A stretch of DNA of 64,000 nucleotides, from NCBI RefSeq assembly GCF_037975245.1, contig NC_092564.1, positions 424,601 through 488,600 on the forward strand, given 5' to 3'. The stretch is from Apostichopus japonicus. Its lineage: Eukaryota > Echinodermata > Holothuroidea > Aspidochirotida > Stichopodidae. The notes under the pieces are model-generated. The model was not told the DNA's origin, ran no database searches, and saw nothing but the letters and a program-made list of their open reading frames with translations. Positions 28,701 through 43,700 of this stretch are shown here, in pieces (the stretch's first letter is position 1; each line of letters opens with the position of its first letter). The translations under genes were made by a program, and so were the position numbers.

Positions 28701-31700
28701 CACTGCTGTATCTTATACTCACTGGGATTACCAGGAACCTTGTAAGTATTAGATCAAATTGATGTAAAAGGTATTAGTAAACACTGACAGTAAGTTACAG
28801 TAGCCAGACAGTATCAATGGAGTGACAACACTGCTGTATCTTATACTCACTGGGATTACCAGGAACCTAGTAAGTATTAGATCAAATTGATGTAAAAGGT
28901 ATTAGTAAACACTGACAGTAAGTTACAGCAGCCAGACAGTTTCAATGGAGTGACAACACTGCTGTATCTTATACTCACTGGGATTACCAGGAACCTAGTA
29001 AGTATTAGATCAAATTGATGTAAAAGGTATTAGTAAACACTGACAGTAAGTTACAGTAACAGGACAGTTTCAATGGAGTGACAACACTGCTGTATCTTAT
29101 ACTCACTGGGATTACCAGGAACCTTGTAAGTATTAGATCAAATTGATGTAAAAGGTATTAGTAAACACTGACAGTAAGTTACAGTAGCCAGACAGTATCA
29201 ATGGAGTGACAACACTGCTGTATCTTATACTCACTGGGATTACCAGGAACCTAGTAAGTATTAGATCAAATTGATGTAAAAGGTATTAGTAAACACTGAC
29301 AGGAAGTTACAGTAGCCAGACAATATCAATGGAGTGACAACACTGCTGTATCTTATACTCACTGGGATTACCAGGAACCTAGTAAGTATTAGATCAAATT
29401 GATGTAAAAGGTATTAGTAAACACTGACAGTAAGTTACAGTAGCCAGACAGTATCAATGGAGTGACAGCACTGCTGTATCTTATACTCACTGGGATTACC
29501 AGGAACCTAGTAAGTATTAGATCAAATTGATGTAACAGGTATTAGTAAACACTGACAGTAAGTTACAGTAGCCAGACAGTATCAATGGAGTGACAGCACT
29601 GCTGTATCTTATACTCACTGGGATTACCAGGAACCTAGTAAGTATTAGATCAAATTGATGTAAAAGGTATTAGTAAACACTGACAGTAAGTTACAGTAGC
29701 CAGACAGTATCAATGGAGTGACAGCACTGCTGTATCTTATACTCACTGGGATTACCAGGAACCTAGTAAGTATTAGATCAAATTGATGTAAAAGGTATTA
29801 GTAAACACTGACAGTAAGTTACAGTAGCCAGACAGTATCAATGGAGTGACAACACTGCTGTATCTTATACTCACTGGGATTACCAGGAACCTAGTAAGTA
29901 TTAGATCAAATTGATGTAAAAGGTATTAGTAAACACTGACAGTAAGTTACAGTAGCCAGACAGTATCAATGGAGTGACAACACTGCTGTATCTATACTCA
30001 CTGGTATTACCAGGAACCTAGTAAGTATTAGATCAAATTGATGTAAAAGGTATTAGTAAACACTGACAGTAAGTTACAGTAGCAGGACAGTATCAATGGA
30101 GTGACAGCACTGCTGTATCTTATACTCACTGGGATTTCCAGGAACCTAATAAGTATTAGATCAAATTGATGTAAAAGGTATTAGTAAACACTGACAGTAA
30201 GTTACAGTAACAGGACAGTATCAATGGAGTGACAACACTGCTGTATCTTATACTCACTGGGATTACCAGGAACCTAGTAAGTATTAGATCAAATTGATGT
30301 AAAAGGTATTAGTAAACACTGACAGTAAGTTACAGTAACAGGACAGTATCAATGGAGTGACAACACTGCTGTATCTTATACTCACTGGTATTACCAGGAA
30401 CCAAGTAAGTATTAGATCAAATTGATGTAAAAGGTATTAGTAAACACTGACAGTAAGTTACAGTAACAGGACAGTTTCAATGGAGTGACAACACTGCTGT
30501 ATCTTATACTCACTGGGATTACCAGGAACCTAGTAAGTATTAGATCAAATTGATGTAAAAGGTATTAGTAAACACTGACAGTAAGTTACAGTAACAGGAC
30601 AGTATCAATGGAGTGACAACACTGCTGTATCTTATACTCACTGGTATTACCAGGAACCAAGTAAGTATTAGATCAAATTGATGTAAAAGGTATTAGTAAA
30701 CACTGACAGTAAGTTACAGTAACAGGACAGTTTCAATGGAGTGACAACACTGCTGTATCTTATACTCACTGGGATTACCAGGAACCTAGTAAGTATTAGA
30801 TCAAATTGATGTAAAAGGTATTAGTAAACACTGACAGTAAGTTACAGTAACAGGACAGTTTCAATGGAGTGACAACACTGCTGTATCTTATAGTCACTGG
30901 GATTACCAGGAACCTAGTAAGTATTAGATCAAATTGATGTAAAAGGTATTAGTAAATACTGACAGTAAGTTACAGTAGCCAGACAGTTTCAATGGAGTGA
31001 CAACACTGCTGTATCTTATACTCACTGGGATTACCAGGACCTAGTAAGTATTAGATCAAATTGATGTAAAAGGTATTAGTAAACACTGACAGTAAGTTAC
31101 AGTAACAGGACAGTTTCAATGGAGTGACAACACTGCTGTATCTTATACTCACTGGGATTACCAGGAACCTTGTAAGTATTAGATCAAATTGATGTAAAAG
31201 GTATTAGTAAACACTGACAGTAAGTTACAGTAACAGGACAGTATCAATGGAGTGACAACACTGCTGTATCTTATACTCACTGGGATTACCAGGAACCTAG
31301 TAAGTATTAGATCAAATTGATGTAAAAGGTATTAGTAAACACTGACAGGAAGTTACAGTAGCCAGACAGTATCAATGGAGTGACAACACTGCTGTATCTT
31401 ATACTCACTGGGATTACCAGGAACCTAGTAAGTATTAGATCAAATTGATGTAAACGGTATTAGTAAACACTGACAGTAAGTTACAGTAGCCAGACAGTAT
31501 CAATGGAGTGACAGCACTGCTGTATCTTATACTCACTGGGATTACCAGGAACCTAGTAAGTATTAGATCAAATTGATGTAAAAGGTATTAGTAAACACTG
31601 ACAGTAAGTTACAGTAGCCAGACAGTATCAATGGAGTGACAGCACTGCTGTATCTTATACTCACTGGGATTACCAGGAACCTAGTAAGTATTAGATCAAA

Positions 31701-34700
31701 TTGATGTAAAAGGTATTAGTAAACACTGACAGTAAGTTACAGTAGCCAGACAGTATCAATGGAGTGACAACACTGCTGTATCTTATACTCACTGGGATTA
31801 CCAGGAACCTAGTAAGTATTAGATCAAATTGATGTAAAAGGTATTAGTAAACACTGACAGTAAGTTACAGTAGCCAGACAGTATCAATGGAGTGACAACA
31901 CTGCTGTATCTTATACTCACTGGGATTACCAGGAACCTAGTAAGTATTAGATCAAATTGATGTAAAAGGTATTAGTAAACACTGACAGTAAGTTACAGTA
32001 ACAGGACAGTATCAATGGAGTGACAACACTGCTGTATCTTATACTCACTGGGATTACCAGGAACCTAGTAAGTATTAGATCAAATTGATGTAAAAGGTAT
32101 TAGTAAACACTGACAGTAAGTTACAGTAACAGGACAGTATCAATGGAGTGACAACACTGCTGTATCTTATACTCACTGGTATTACCAGGAACCTAGTAAG
32201 TATTAGATCAAATTGATGTTAAAGGTATTAGTAAACACTGACAGTAAGTTACAGCAGCCAGACAGTTTCAATGGAGTGACAACACTGCTGTATCTTATAC
32301 TCACTGGGATTACCAGGAACCTAGTAAGTATTAGATCAAATTGATGTAAAAGGTATTAGTAAACACTGACAGTAAGTTACAGTAACAGGACAGTTTCAAT
32401 GGAGTGACAACACTGCTGTATCTTATACTCACTGGGATTACCAGGAACCTAGTAAGTATTAGATCAAATTGATGTAAAAGGTATTAGTAAACACTGACAG
32501 TAAGTTACAGTAGCCAGACAGTATCAATGGAGTGACAGCACTGCTGTATCTTATACTCACTGGGATTACCAGGAACCTAGTAAGTATTAGATCAAATTGA
32601 TGTAAAAGGTATTAGTAAACACTGACAGTAAGTTACAGTAGCCAGACAGTATCAATGGAGTGACAACACTGCTGTATCTTATACTCACTGGGATTACCAG
32701 GAACCTAGTAAGTATTAGATCAAATTGATGTAAAAGGTATTAGTAAACACTGACAGTAAGTTACAGTAACAGGACAGTATCAATGGAGTGACAACACTGC
32801 TGTATCTTATACTCACTGGTATTACCAGGAACCAAGTAAGTATTAGATCAAATTGATGTAAAAGGTATTAGTAAACACTGACAGTAAGTTACAGTAACAG
32901 GACAGTTTCAATGGAGTGACAACACTGCTGTATCTTATACTCACTGGGATTACCAGGAACCTAGTAAGTATTAGATCAAATTGATGTAAAAGGTATTAGT
33001 AAACACTGACAGTAAGTTACAGTAACAGGACAGTATCAATGGAGTGACAACACTGCTGTATCTTATACTCACTGGTATTACCAGGAACCTAGTAAGTATT
33101 AGATCAAATTGATGTAAAAGGTATTAGTAAACACTGACAGTAAGTTACAGTAACAGGACAGTTTCAATGGAGTGACAACACTGCTGTATCTTATACTCAC
33201 TGGGATTACCAGGAACCTAGTAAGTATTAGATCAAATTGATGTAAAAGGTATTAGTAAACACTGACAGTAAGTTACAGTAACAGGACAGTATCAATGGAG
33301 TGACAACACTGCTGTATCTTATACTCACTGGTATTACCAGGAACCTAGTAAGTATGAGATCAAATTGATGTAAAAGGTATTAGTAAACACTGACAGTAAG
33401 TTACAGTAACAGGACAGTATCAATGGAGTGACAACACTGCTGTATCTTATACTCACTGGTATTACCAGGAACCTAGTAAGTATGAGATCAAATTGATGTA
33501 AAAGGTATTAGTAAACACTGACAGTAAGTTACAGTAGTAGGACAGTATCAATGGAGTGACAACACTGCTGTATCTTATACTCACTGGTATTACCAGGAAC
33601 CTAGTAAGTATTAGATCAAATTGATGTAAAATGTATTAGTAAACACTGACAGTAAGTTACAGTAGTAGGACAGTATGAATGGAGTGACAGCACTGCTGTA
33701 TCTTATACTCACTGGGATTACCAGGAACCTAGTAAGTATGAGATCAAATTGATGTAAAAGGTATTAGTAAACACTGACAGTAAGTTACAGTAACAGGACA
33801 GTATCAATGGAGTGACAACACTGCTGTATCTTATACTCACTGGTATTACCAGGAACCTAGTAAGTATTAGATAAAATTGATGTAAAAGGTATTAGTAAAC
33901 ACTGACAGTAAGTTACAGTAGCAGGACAGTATCAATGGAGTGACAGCACTGCTGTATCTTATACTCACTGGGATTACCAGGAACCTAATAAGTATTAGAT
34001 AAAATTGATATAAAAGGTATTAGTAAACACTGACAGTAAGTTACAGTAACAGGACAGTATCAATGGAGTGACAACACTGCTGTATCTTATACTCACTGGT
34101 ATTACCAGGAACCTAGTAAGTATGAGATCAAATTGATGCAAAAGGTATTAGTAAACACTGACAGTAAGTTACAGTAACAGGACAGTTTCAATGGAGTGAC
34201 AACACTGCTGTATCTTATACTCACTGGGATTACCAGGAACCTAGTAAGTATTAGATCAAATTGATGTAAAAGGTATTAGTAAACACTGACAGTAAGTTAC
34301 AGTTACAGGACAGTATCAATGGAGTGACAACACTGCTGTATCTTATACTCACTGGTATTACCAGGAACCTAGTAAGTATTAGATCAAATTGATGTAAAAG
34401 GTATTAGTAAACACTGACAGTAAGTTACAGTAGCCAGACAGTATCAATGGAGTGACAGCACTGCTGTATCTTATACTCACTGGGATTACCAGGAACCTAG
34501 TAAGTATTAGATCAAATTGATGTAACAGGTATTAGTAAACACTGACAGTAAGTTACAGTAACAGGACAGTATCAATGGAGTGACAACACTGCTGTATCTT
34601 ATACTCACTGGTATTACCAGGAACCTAGTAAGTATTAGATCAAATTGATGTAAAAGGTATTAGTAAACACTGACAGTAAGTTACAGTAACAGGACAGTAT

Positions 34701-37700
34701 CAATGGAGTGACAACACTGCTGTATCTTATACTCACTGGTATTACCAGGAACCTAGTAAGTATTAGATCAAATTGATGTAAAAGGTATTAGTAAACACTG
34801 ACAGTAAGTTACAGTAGCAGGACAGTATCAATGGAGTGACAACACTGCTGTATCTTATACTCACTGGGATTACCAGGAACCTAGTAAGTATTAGATCAAA
34901 TTGATGTAAAAGGTATTAGTAAACACTGACAGTAAGTTGCAGTAACAGGACAGTATCAATGGAGTGACAACACTGCTGTATCTTATACTCACTGGTATTA
35001 CCAGGAACCTAGTAAGTATTAGATTAAATTGATGTAAAAGGTATTAGTAAACACTGACAGTAAGTTTACAGTAGCCAGACAGTATGAATGGAGCAACAAC
35101 ATTGCTGTATCTTATACTCACTGGTATTACCAGGAACCTAGTAATTATGAAACAGTTGGGGAAGGTATTGATTTCAAAATAATGAGGCACCCAGATTGGG
35201 CTCAGAAATAAAGTTATTTGACTTGAATTGCTTGCCTTCTGTAGAAGAGAACAATGGAAACTGTGTGGCAGCCACATCTGGAGCTGTTGCTGGACTATGG
35301 CAAGTTAAAAACTGTGGCTCACGTTTCAACTACCTCTGTAAGAGTGTAAGAGATGGTTACACCCCAGCACCAACTGTAACAGTGCCTGTCCCTACTGAAC
35401 CCAACAATAATAATTGTGCTCCAGGCTGGATTGGTTATGGAAACAGGTGCTTTAAGGTAAGATTGAAGAGGTTTTTCATTTAATAGCCTCCTAACATTTT
35501 TATGAAATAAGAATATTAGTCCTAGCAGTTCTTAAACAAGTAAGAATCTAACTAATTCTTTGAAACATAAACATTAGTTAACATTAATAGTAAACATAAT
35601 ATTGACATTATATATTAATATTAACATAATATAACATAAACTTTGTCACATGTAAGGTGAAATGTTTTGACTGGACAAGACCAAGACCCGAGTGGCGTGT
35701 GTATTTGATATGGGTGGCTCATTTAAATTTTCGTACCAAAACAAAAAACCTGAAACAAAACGTAAAATGTACGCATTGCATAATCAAATATTTCACACAA
35801 ACATGACGTTACTTTGGCAATAGAAAACACATCAAACATGCATTGATCTCGCTGTATGATCCCATATAGCTTGCACCTTCTTAACACTTATCACATATTT
35901 ACAATATACCCTCCCTGTACGGATATTCGATGCTAACAAACTTCTCATAAATATATTTCTATACGTGCTTTTCAACCTTTCTACACATTCCGGCCTCACT
36001 TTACTCAAATAAGAAACAAGACTTACTGATTGCGTACCCTCTACTACAATGAAAGGTCTGACTTAGTATACAATATGTTATACTTAATGAATTTGGTCAG
36101 TATCCGGTTATATCTGCAGATCCTAACCCAGGTATTGTCAAGATATATAGTGCAATGGATTCACCAGGTGGGAACCTAAGTTGCCCCTAGAAATACTAGG
36201 TCACCGACGACCCTAATAGTTTACTACTGCGGGCTAATGTCTCCCAGCGGACATCACGTCCAACAGCCACTAGTAACTGCTGTGGGGCACCCAGCACCCC
36301 TTGAGCTAAGTAGTACAAAGTACGAATACCACGCCCTGACCTGCTTACCCGGCCTATTCATACCGACCCTTTACCTGCATTTTATGCAAAGTAATCTAAA
36401 TAAAGACTTACACAAATTCAATTGATGCCCGTGGAGCGATCAGTGAGTCAAACAAAGGATACTAAAGGAGTGTCCAATGTTGCTAATGCGAAATTCGTGA
36501 GCAAAACAGAAAACAAATGAATATTCATGGTAATTTATACAGCTGCACGATAGTCGTTAGACTTGTGTCAAGCATACTAGTGACGAACATGAACAATAGA
36601 GCAAAATCACATGAGTTTGTCTTTGTCTTTCTTTGAAGGTTTTTAACTTTGGAGACTTAACCATCCAGTTGCGTAACTGGCAAATTGCTCTTAGTCGATG
36701 CAGGGCGATTGGAGGTGACCTTGCTAGCTTCCACAGTGCAGATGAAGAAAATTACTTCAAAGAACAAGTAGGGAATCTGTGAGTAATTGATGCTGTATCA
36801 TATGTATCTAAACATGACAATTTGAATGGAACAATACAAACCTTTTACCTCAACTAAAGAATTTTAGTTAAAATATAATGTTACCAACCATATCTTATTT
36901 GCATTAAGATATTTGAAGATATTGGTTTCATGGTTTTGATACCATATGCAGTGATATTAGTTTGCAGAACTGATTTGATATCTGTTTATTAACTTCATAA
37001 ACTAATGAAGTTCCTGATCAATAAAGCTTTTGCATTTTTCCTTTTCCGAATAAGTGAAAACGATGGATTCTGGATTGGCCTTCATGACAGATCTACTGAG
37101 AAAGGTAAGTTTCATCAATTACTTGGGAGACAAAAGTTTACTGTGTTTTAGTTTATGTGATAGTAACTTTTTGGTCAATGTTTTTGCATGAAATTCTGAA
37201 CCTGTTATTTCCTGTTTGACTCTGACATGGTTACTGCCTTACTTAATCTAGCTATATGCTCTGCTGAAATTCAAAACGATTAATGTGAGTGCATGCAGTT
37301 CTAAGGTGTCTAATATTTGCTTTTTGACTAGACTTAATATTAAGCTGCTGATAATTTCGAAACGATACAGTGAAATAAATTTGATACATATGGCATTTCT
37401 ACGACCTCAGTGTGTACCTTGAGCGTACTTTAGTTGTGTACCTTGAGTGGACATTTATTATTATTATTATTATAGGTTTTGAGTGGACAGATGGCTCCGT
37501 TGTGGACTATGTGGCTTGGAACCCGGATGAACCAAATAATCAAGCACTTATTGGTGAAGACTGCGTGGAGATGAGGTTTGATGGAAGAGGATGGAATGAC
37601 AAGCTATGCACAAGTCTTAAAAGCTGGGTCTGCCAAATAGAGAGAGGTAATACACCGAATACAACCTACCCTATTAAAAAATAGAGAGGAGGTCAACAGA

Positions 37701-40700
37701 AATAAGTGTACCCACTTAAGAAATGTAGAGAGTTAATACACAAAATATTGCCTACCCAATTAAGAAATAAAAATAAAATAAAACTGTTAGCAAACTGCTA
37801 CACAGAATACAGACATGTTAATGAGCATGGTGAACACAAAGAGATAGATGTAAGGGGATTAGTAGACAAGGGATGGAGAGAAGAGAGAAAGAAAGGAGAG
37901 GTAGGAGATAAACAGTGCAGTCACAATGAGAGGATTAAGGGAAGGGGGTAGGGAATAAACTGGAGAAGGACTTTGTGTTCACCATGCTCATTAACCTGTC
38001 TGTATTCTGTGCATGTTTTTGTCCCCTCTGTTACTATGACTTGTCATTGAGCCTTTGAAGAAGATCCTGCTAGGATCAAAATGTCAGGCCAACTTACTTT
38101 TACACAATTAAGAAATAGGGAGAGGTAATTCTTATACTATAGCCTACTCAATAAAGAAATAGGGAGAGGTAATTCTTACAATATAGCCTACCCAATAAAG
38201 AAATAGGGAGTAATAACTCTCAAAATATAGCCTACCCAATAAAGAAATAGGGAGAGGTAATTCTTAATATATAGCCTATCCAATAAAGAAATAGGGAGAG
38301 GTAATTCTTACAATATAGCCTACCCAATAAAGAAATAGGGAGAGGTAATTCTTACAATATAGCCTACCCAATAAAGAAATAGGGAGTAATAACTCTCAAA
38401 ATATAGCCTACCCAATAAAGAAATAGGGAGAGGTAATTCTTAATATATAGCCTATCCAATAAAGAAATAGGGAGAGGTAATTCTTACAATATAGCCTACC
38501 CAATAAAGAAATAGGGAGAGGTAATTCTTACAATATAGCCTACCCAATAAAGAAACAGGGAGTAATAACTCTCAAAATATAGCCTACCCAATAAAGAAAT
38601 AGGGAGAGGTAATTCTTACAATATAGCCTATCCAATAAAGAAATAGGGAGAGGTAATTCTTACAATATAGCCTACCCAATAAAGAAATAGGGAGAGGTAA
38701 TTCTTACAATATAGCCTATCCAATAAAGAAATAGGGAGAGGTAATTCTTACAATATAGCCTACCCAATAAAGAAATAGGGAGAGGTAATTCTTACAATAT
38801 AGCCTATCCAATAAAGATATAGGGAGAGGTAATTCTTACAATATAGCCTACCCAATAAAGAAATAGGGAGAGGTAATTCTTACAATATAGCCTACCCAAT
38901 AAAGAAATAGGGAGAGGTAATTCTTACAATAAAGCCTATCCAATAAAGAAATAGGGAGAGGTAATTCTTACAATATAGCCTACCCAATAAAGAAATAGGT
39001 AGAGGTAATTCTTACAATATAGCCTACCCAATAGAGAAATAGGGAGAGATAACTCTCAAAATATAGCCTACCCAATGAAGAAATAGGGAGAGGTAATTCT
39101 TACAATATAGCCTATCCAATAAAGAAATAGGGAGAGGTAATTCTTACAATATAGCCTACCCAATAAAGAAATAGGGAGAGGTAATTCCCACAATATAGCC
39201 TACCCAATAAAGAAATAGGGAGAGGTAATTCTTACAATATAGCCTATCCAATAAAGAAATAGGGAGAGGTAATTCTTACAATATAGCCTACCCAATAAAG
39301 AAATAGGGAGTAATAACTCTCAAAATATAGCCTACCCAATAAAGAAATAGGGAGAGGTAATTCTTACAATATAGCCTACCCAATAAAGAAATAGGGAGAG
39401 GTAATTCTTACAATATAGCCTACCCAATAAAGAAATAGGGAGAGGTAATTCTTACAATATAGCCTACCCAATAAAGAAATAGGGAGAGGTAATTCCCAAA
39501 ATATAGCCTACCCAATAAAGAAATAGGGAGAGGTAATTCTTACAATATAGCCTATCTAATAAAGAAATAGGGAGAGGTAATTCTTACAATATGGCCTATC
39601 CAATAAAGAAATAGGGAGAGGTAATTCTTACAATATAGCCTGCCCAATAAAGAAATAGGGAGAGGTAATTCCCACAATATAGCCTACCCAATAAAGAAAT
39701 AGGGAGAGGTAATTCTTACAATATAGCCTACCCAATAAAGAAATAGGGAGAGGTAATTCTTACAATATAGCCTACCCAATAAAGAAATAGGGAGAGGTAA
39801 TTCTTACAATATAGCCTATCCAATAAAGAAATAGGGAGAGGTAATTCTTACAATATAGCCTATCCAATAAAGAAATAGGGAGAGGTAATTCTTACAATAT
39901 AGCCTATCCAATAAAGAAATAGGGAGAGGTAATTCTACAATATAGCCTACCCAATAAAGAAATAGGGAGAGGTAATTCTTACAATATAGCCTATCCAATA
40001 GAGAAATAGGGAGAGGTAATTCTTACAATATAGCCTATCCAATAAAGAAATAGGGAGAGGTAATTCTTACAATATAGCCTATCCAATAAAGAAATAGGGA
40101 GAGGTAATTCTACAATATAGCCTACCCAATAAAGAAATAGGGAGAGGTAATTCCCACAATATAGCCTACCCAATAAAGAAATAGGGAGAGGTAATTCTTA
40201 CAATATAGCCTACCCAATAAAGAAATAGGGAGAGGTAATTCTTACAATATAGCCTACCCAATAAAGAAATAGGGAGTAATAACTCTCAAAATATAGCCTA
40301 CCCAATAAAGAAATAGGGAGAGGTAATTCTTACAATATAGCTAGGGAGAGGTAATTCCCACAATATAGCCTACCCAATAAAGAAATAGGGAGAGGTAATT
40401 CTTACAATATAGCCTACCCAATTAAGAAATAAAAATAAAATAAAACTGTTAGCAAACTGCTACACAGAATACAGACATGTTAATGAGCATGGTGAACACA
40501 AAGAGATAGATGTAAGGGGATTAGTAGACAAGGGATGGAGAGAAGAGAGAAAGAAAGGAGAGGTAGGAGATAAACAGTGCAGTCACAAATAGAGGATTAA
40601 GGGAAGGGGGTAGGGAATAAACTGGAGAAGGACTTTGTGTTCACCATGCTCATTAACCTGTCTGTATTCTGTGCATGTTTTTGTCCCCTCTGTTACTATG

Positions 40701-43700
40701 ACTTGTCATTGAGCCTTTGAAGAAGATCCTGCTAGGATCAAAATGTCAGGCCAACTTACTTTTACACAATTAAGAAATAGGGAGAGGTAATTCTTATACT
40801 ATAGCCTACTCAATAAAGAAATAGGGAGAGGTAATTCTTACAATATAGCCTACCCAATAAAGAAATAGGGAGTAATAACTCTCAAAATATAGCCTACCCA
40901 ATAAAGAAATAGGGAGAGGTAATTCTTAATATATAGCCTATCCAATAAAGAAATAGGGAGAGGTAATTCTTACAATATAGCCTACCCAATAAAGAAATAG
41001 GGAGAGGTAATTCTTACAATATAGCCTACCCAATAAAGAAATAGGGAGTAATAACTCTCAAAATATAACCTACCCAATAAAGAAATAGGGAGAGGTAATT
41101 CTTAATATATAGCCTATCCAATAAAGAAATAGGGAGAGGTAATTCTTACAATATAGCCTACCCAATAAAGAAATAGGGAGAGGTAATTCTTACAATATAG
41201 CCTACCCAATAAAGAAACAGGGAGTAATAACTCTCAAAATATAGCCTACCCAATAAAGAAATAGGGAGAGGTAATTCTTACAATATAGCCTACCCAATAA
41301 AGAAATAGGGAGAGGTAATTCTTACAATATAGCCTATCCAATAAAGAAATAGGGAGAGGTAATTCTTACAATATAGCCTACCCAATAAAGAAATAGGGAG
41401 AGGTAATTCTTAATATATAGCCTATCCAATAAAGAAATAGGGAGAGGTAATTCTTACAATATAGCCTACCCAATAAAGAAATAGGGAGAGGTAATTCCCA
41501 CAATATAGCCTACCCAATAAAGAAATAGGGAGAGGTAATTCTTACAATATAGCCTATCCAATAAAGAAATAGGGAGAGGTAATTCTTAATATATAGCCTA
41601 TCCAATAAAGAAATAGGGAGAGGTAATTCTTACAATATAGCCTACCCAATAAAGAAATAGGGAGAGGTAATTCTTACAATATAGCCTACCCAATAAAGAA
41701 ACAGGGAGTAATAACTCTCAAAATATAGCCTACCCAATAAAGAAATAGGGAGAGGTAATTCTTACAATATAGCCTACCCAATAAAGAAATAGGGAGAGGT
41801 AATTCTTACAATATAGCCTATCCAATAAAGAAATAGGGAGAGGTAATTCTTACAATATAGCCTACCCAATAAAGAAATAGGGAGAGGTAATTCTTACAAT
41901 ATAGCCTACCCAATAAAGAAACAGGGAGTAATAACTCTCAAAATATAGCCTACCCAATAAAGAAATAGGGAGAGGTAATTCTTACAATATAGCCTATCCA
42001 ATAAAGAAATAGGGAGAGGTAATTCTTACAATATAGCCTACCCAATAAAGAAATAGGGAGAGGTAATTCTTACAATATAGCCTACCCAATAAAGAAATAG
42101 GGAGAGGTAATTCTTACAATATAGCCTATCCAATAAAGATATAGGGAGAGGTAATTCTTACAATATAGCCTACCCAATAAAGAAATAGGGAGAGGTAATT
42201 CTTACAATATAGCCTATCCAATAAAGAAATAGGGAGAGGTAATTCTTACAATATAGCCTACCCAATAAAGAAATAGGGAGAGGTAATTCCCACAATATAG
42301 CCTACCCAATAAAGAAATAGGGAGAGGTAATTCTTACAATATAGCCTATCCAATAAAGAAATAGGGAGAGGTAATTCTTACAATATAGCCTACCCAATAA
42401 AGAAATAGGGAGTAATAACTCTCAAAATATAGCCTACCCAATAAAGAAATAGGGAGAGGTAATTCTTACAATATAGCCTACCCAATAAAGAAATAGGGAG
42501 AGGTAATTCTTACAATATAGCCTACCCAATAAAGAAATAGGGAGAGGTAATTCTTACAATATAGCCTATCCAATAAAGAAATAGGGAGAGGTAATTCTTA
42601 CAATATAGCCTACCCAATAAAGAAATAGGGAGAGGTAATTCCCACAATATAGCCTACCCAATAAAGAAATAGGAAGAGGTAATTCTTACAATATAGCCTA
42701 TCCAATAAAGAAATAGGGAGAGGTAATTCTTACAATATAGCCTATCCAATAAAGAAATAGGGAGAGGTAATTCTTACAATATAGCCTACCCAATAAAGAA
42801 ATAGGGAGAGGTAATTCCCACAATATAGCCTACCCAATAAAGAAATAGGGAGAGGTAATTCTTACAATATAGCCTACCCAATAAAGAAATAGGGAGAGGT
42901 AATTCTTACAATATAGCCTACCCAATAAAGAAATAGGGAGTAATAACTCTCAAAATATAGCCTACCCAATAAAGAAATAGGGAGAGGTAATTCTTACAAT
43001 ATAGCCTACCCAATAAAGAAATAGGGAGAGGTAATTCCCACAATATAGCCTACCCAATAAAGAAATAGGGAGAGGTAATTCTTACAATATAGCCTACTCA
43101 ATAAAGAAATAGGGAGAGGTAATTCTTACAATATAGCCTACCCAATAAAGAAATAGGGAGTAATAACTCTCAAAATATAGCCTACCCAATAAAGAAATAG
43201 GGAGAGGTAATTCTTAATATATAGCCTACCCAATAAAGAAATAGGGAGAGGTAATTCTTACAATATAGCCTACCCAATAAAGAAATAGGGAGAGGTAATT
43301 CCCACAATATAGCCTACCCAATAAAGAATTAGGGAGAGGTAATTCTTACAATAAAGCCTACCCAATAAAGAAATAGGGAGAGGTAATTCTTACAATATAG
43401 CCTACCCAATAAAGAAATAGGGAGTAATAACTCTCAAAATATAGCCTACCCAATAAAGAAATAGGGAGAGGTAATTCTTACAATATAGCCTTCCCAAAAA
43501 AGAAATAGGGAGAGGTAATTCTTACAATATAGCCTACCCAATAGAGAAATAGGGAGAGATAACTCTCAAAATATAGCCTACCCAATGAAGAAATAGGGAG
43601 AGGTAATTCTTACAATATAGCCTATCCAATAAAGAAATAGGGAGAGGTAATTCTTACAATATAGCCTACCCAATAAAGAAATATGGAGAGGTAATTCCCA

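Noticed and set aside
39816-40173. Minus-strand frames with repeating [12 protein letters not shown]-type residues
   Set aside because: Shadow of the 44-bp array; periodic translation with no independent support.
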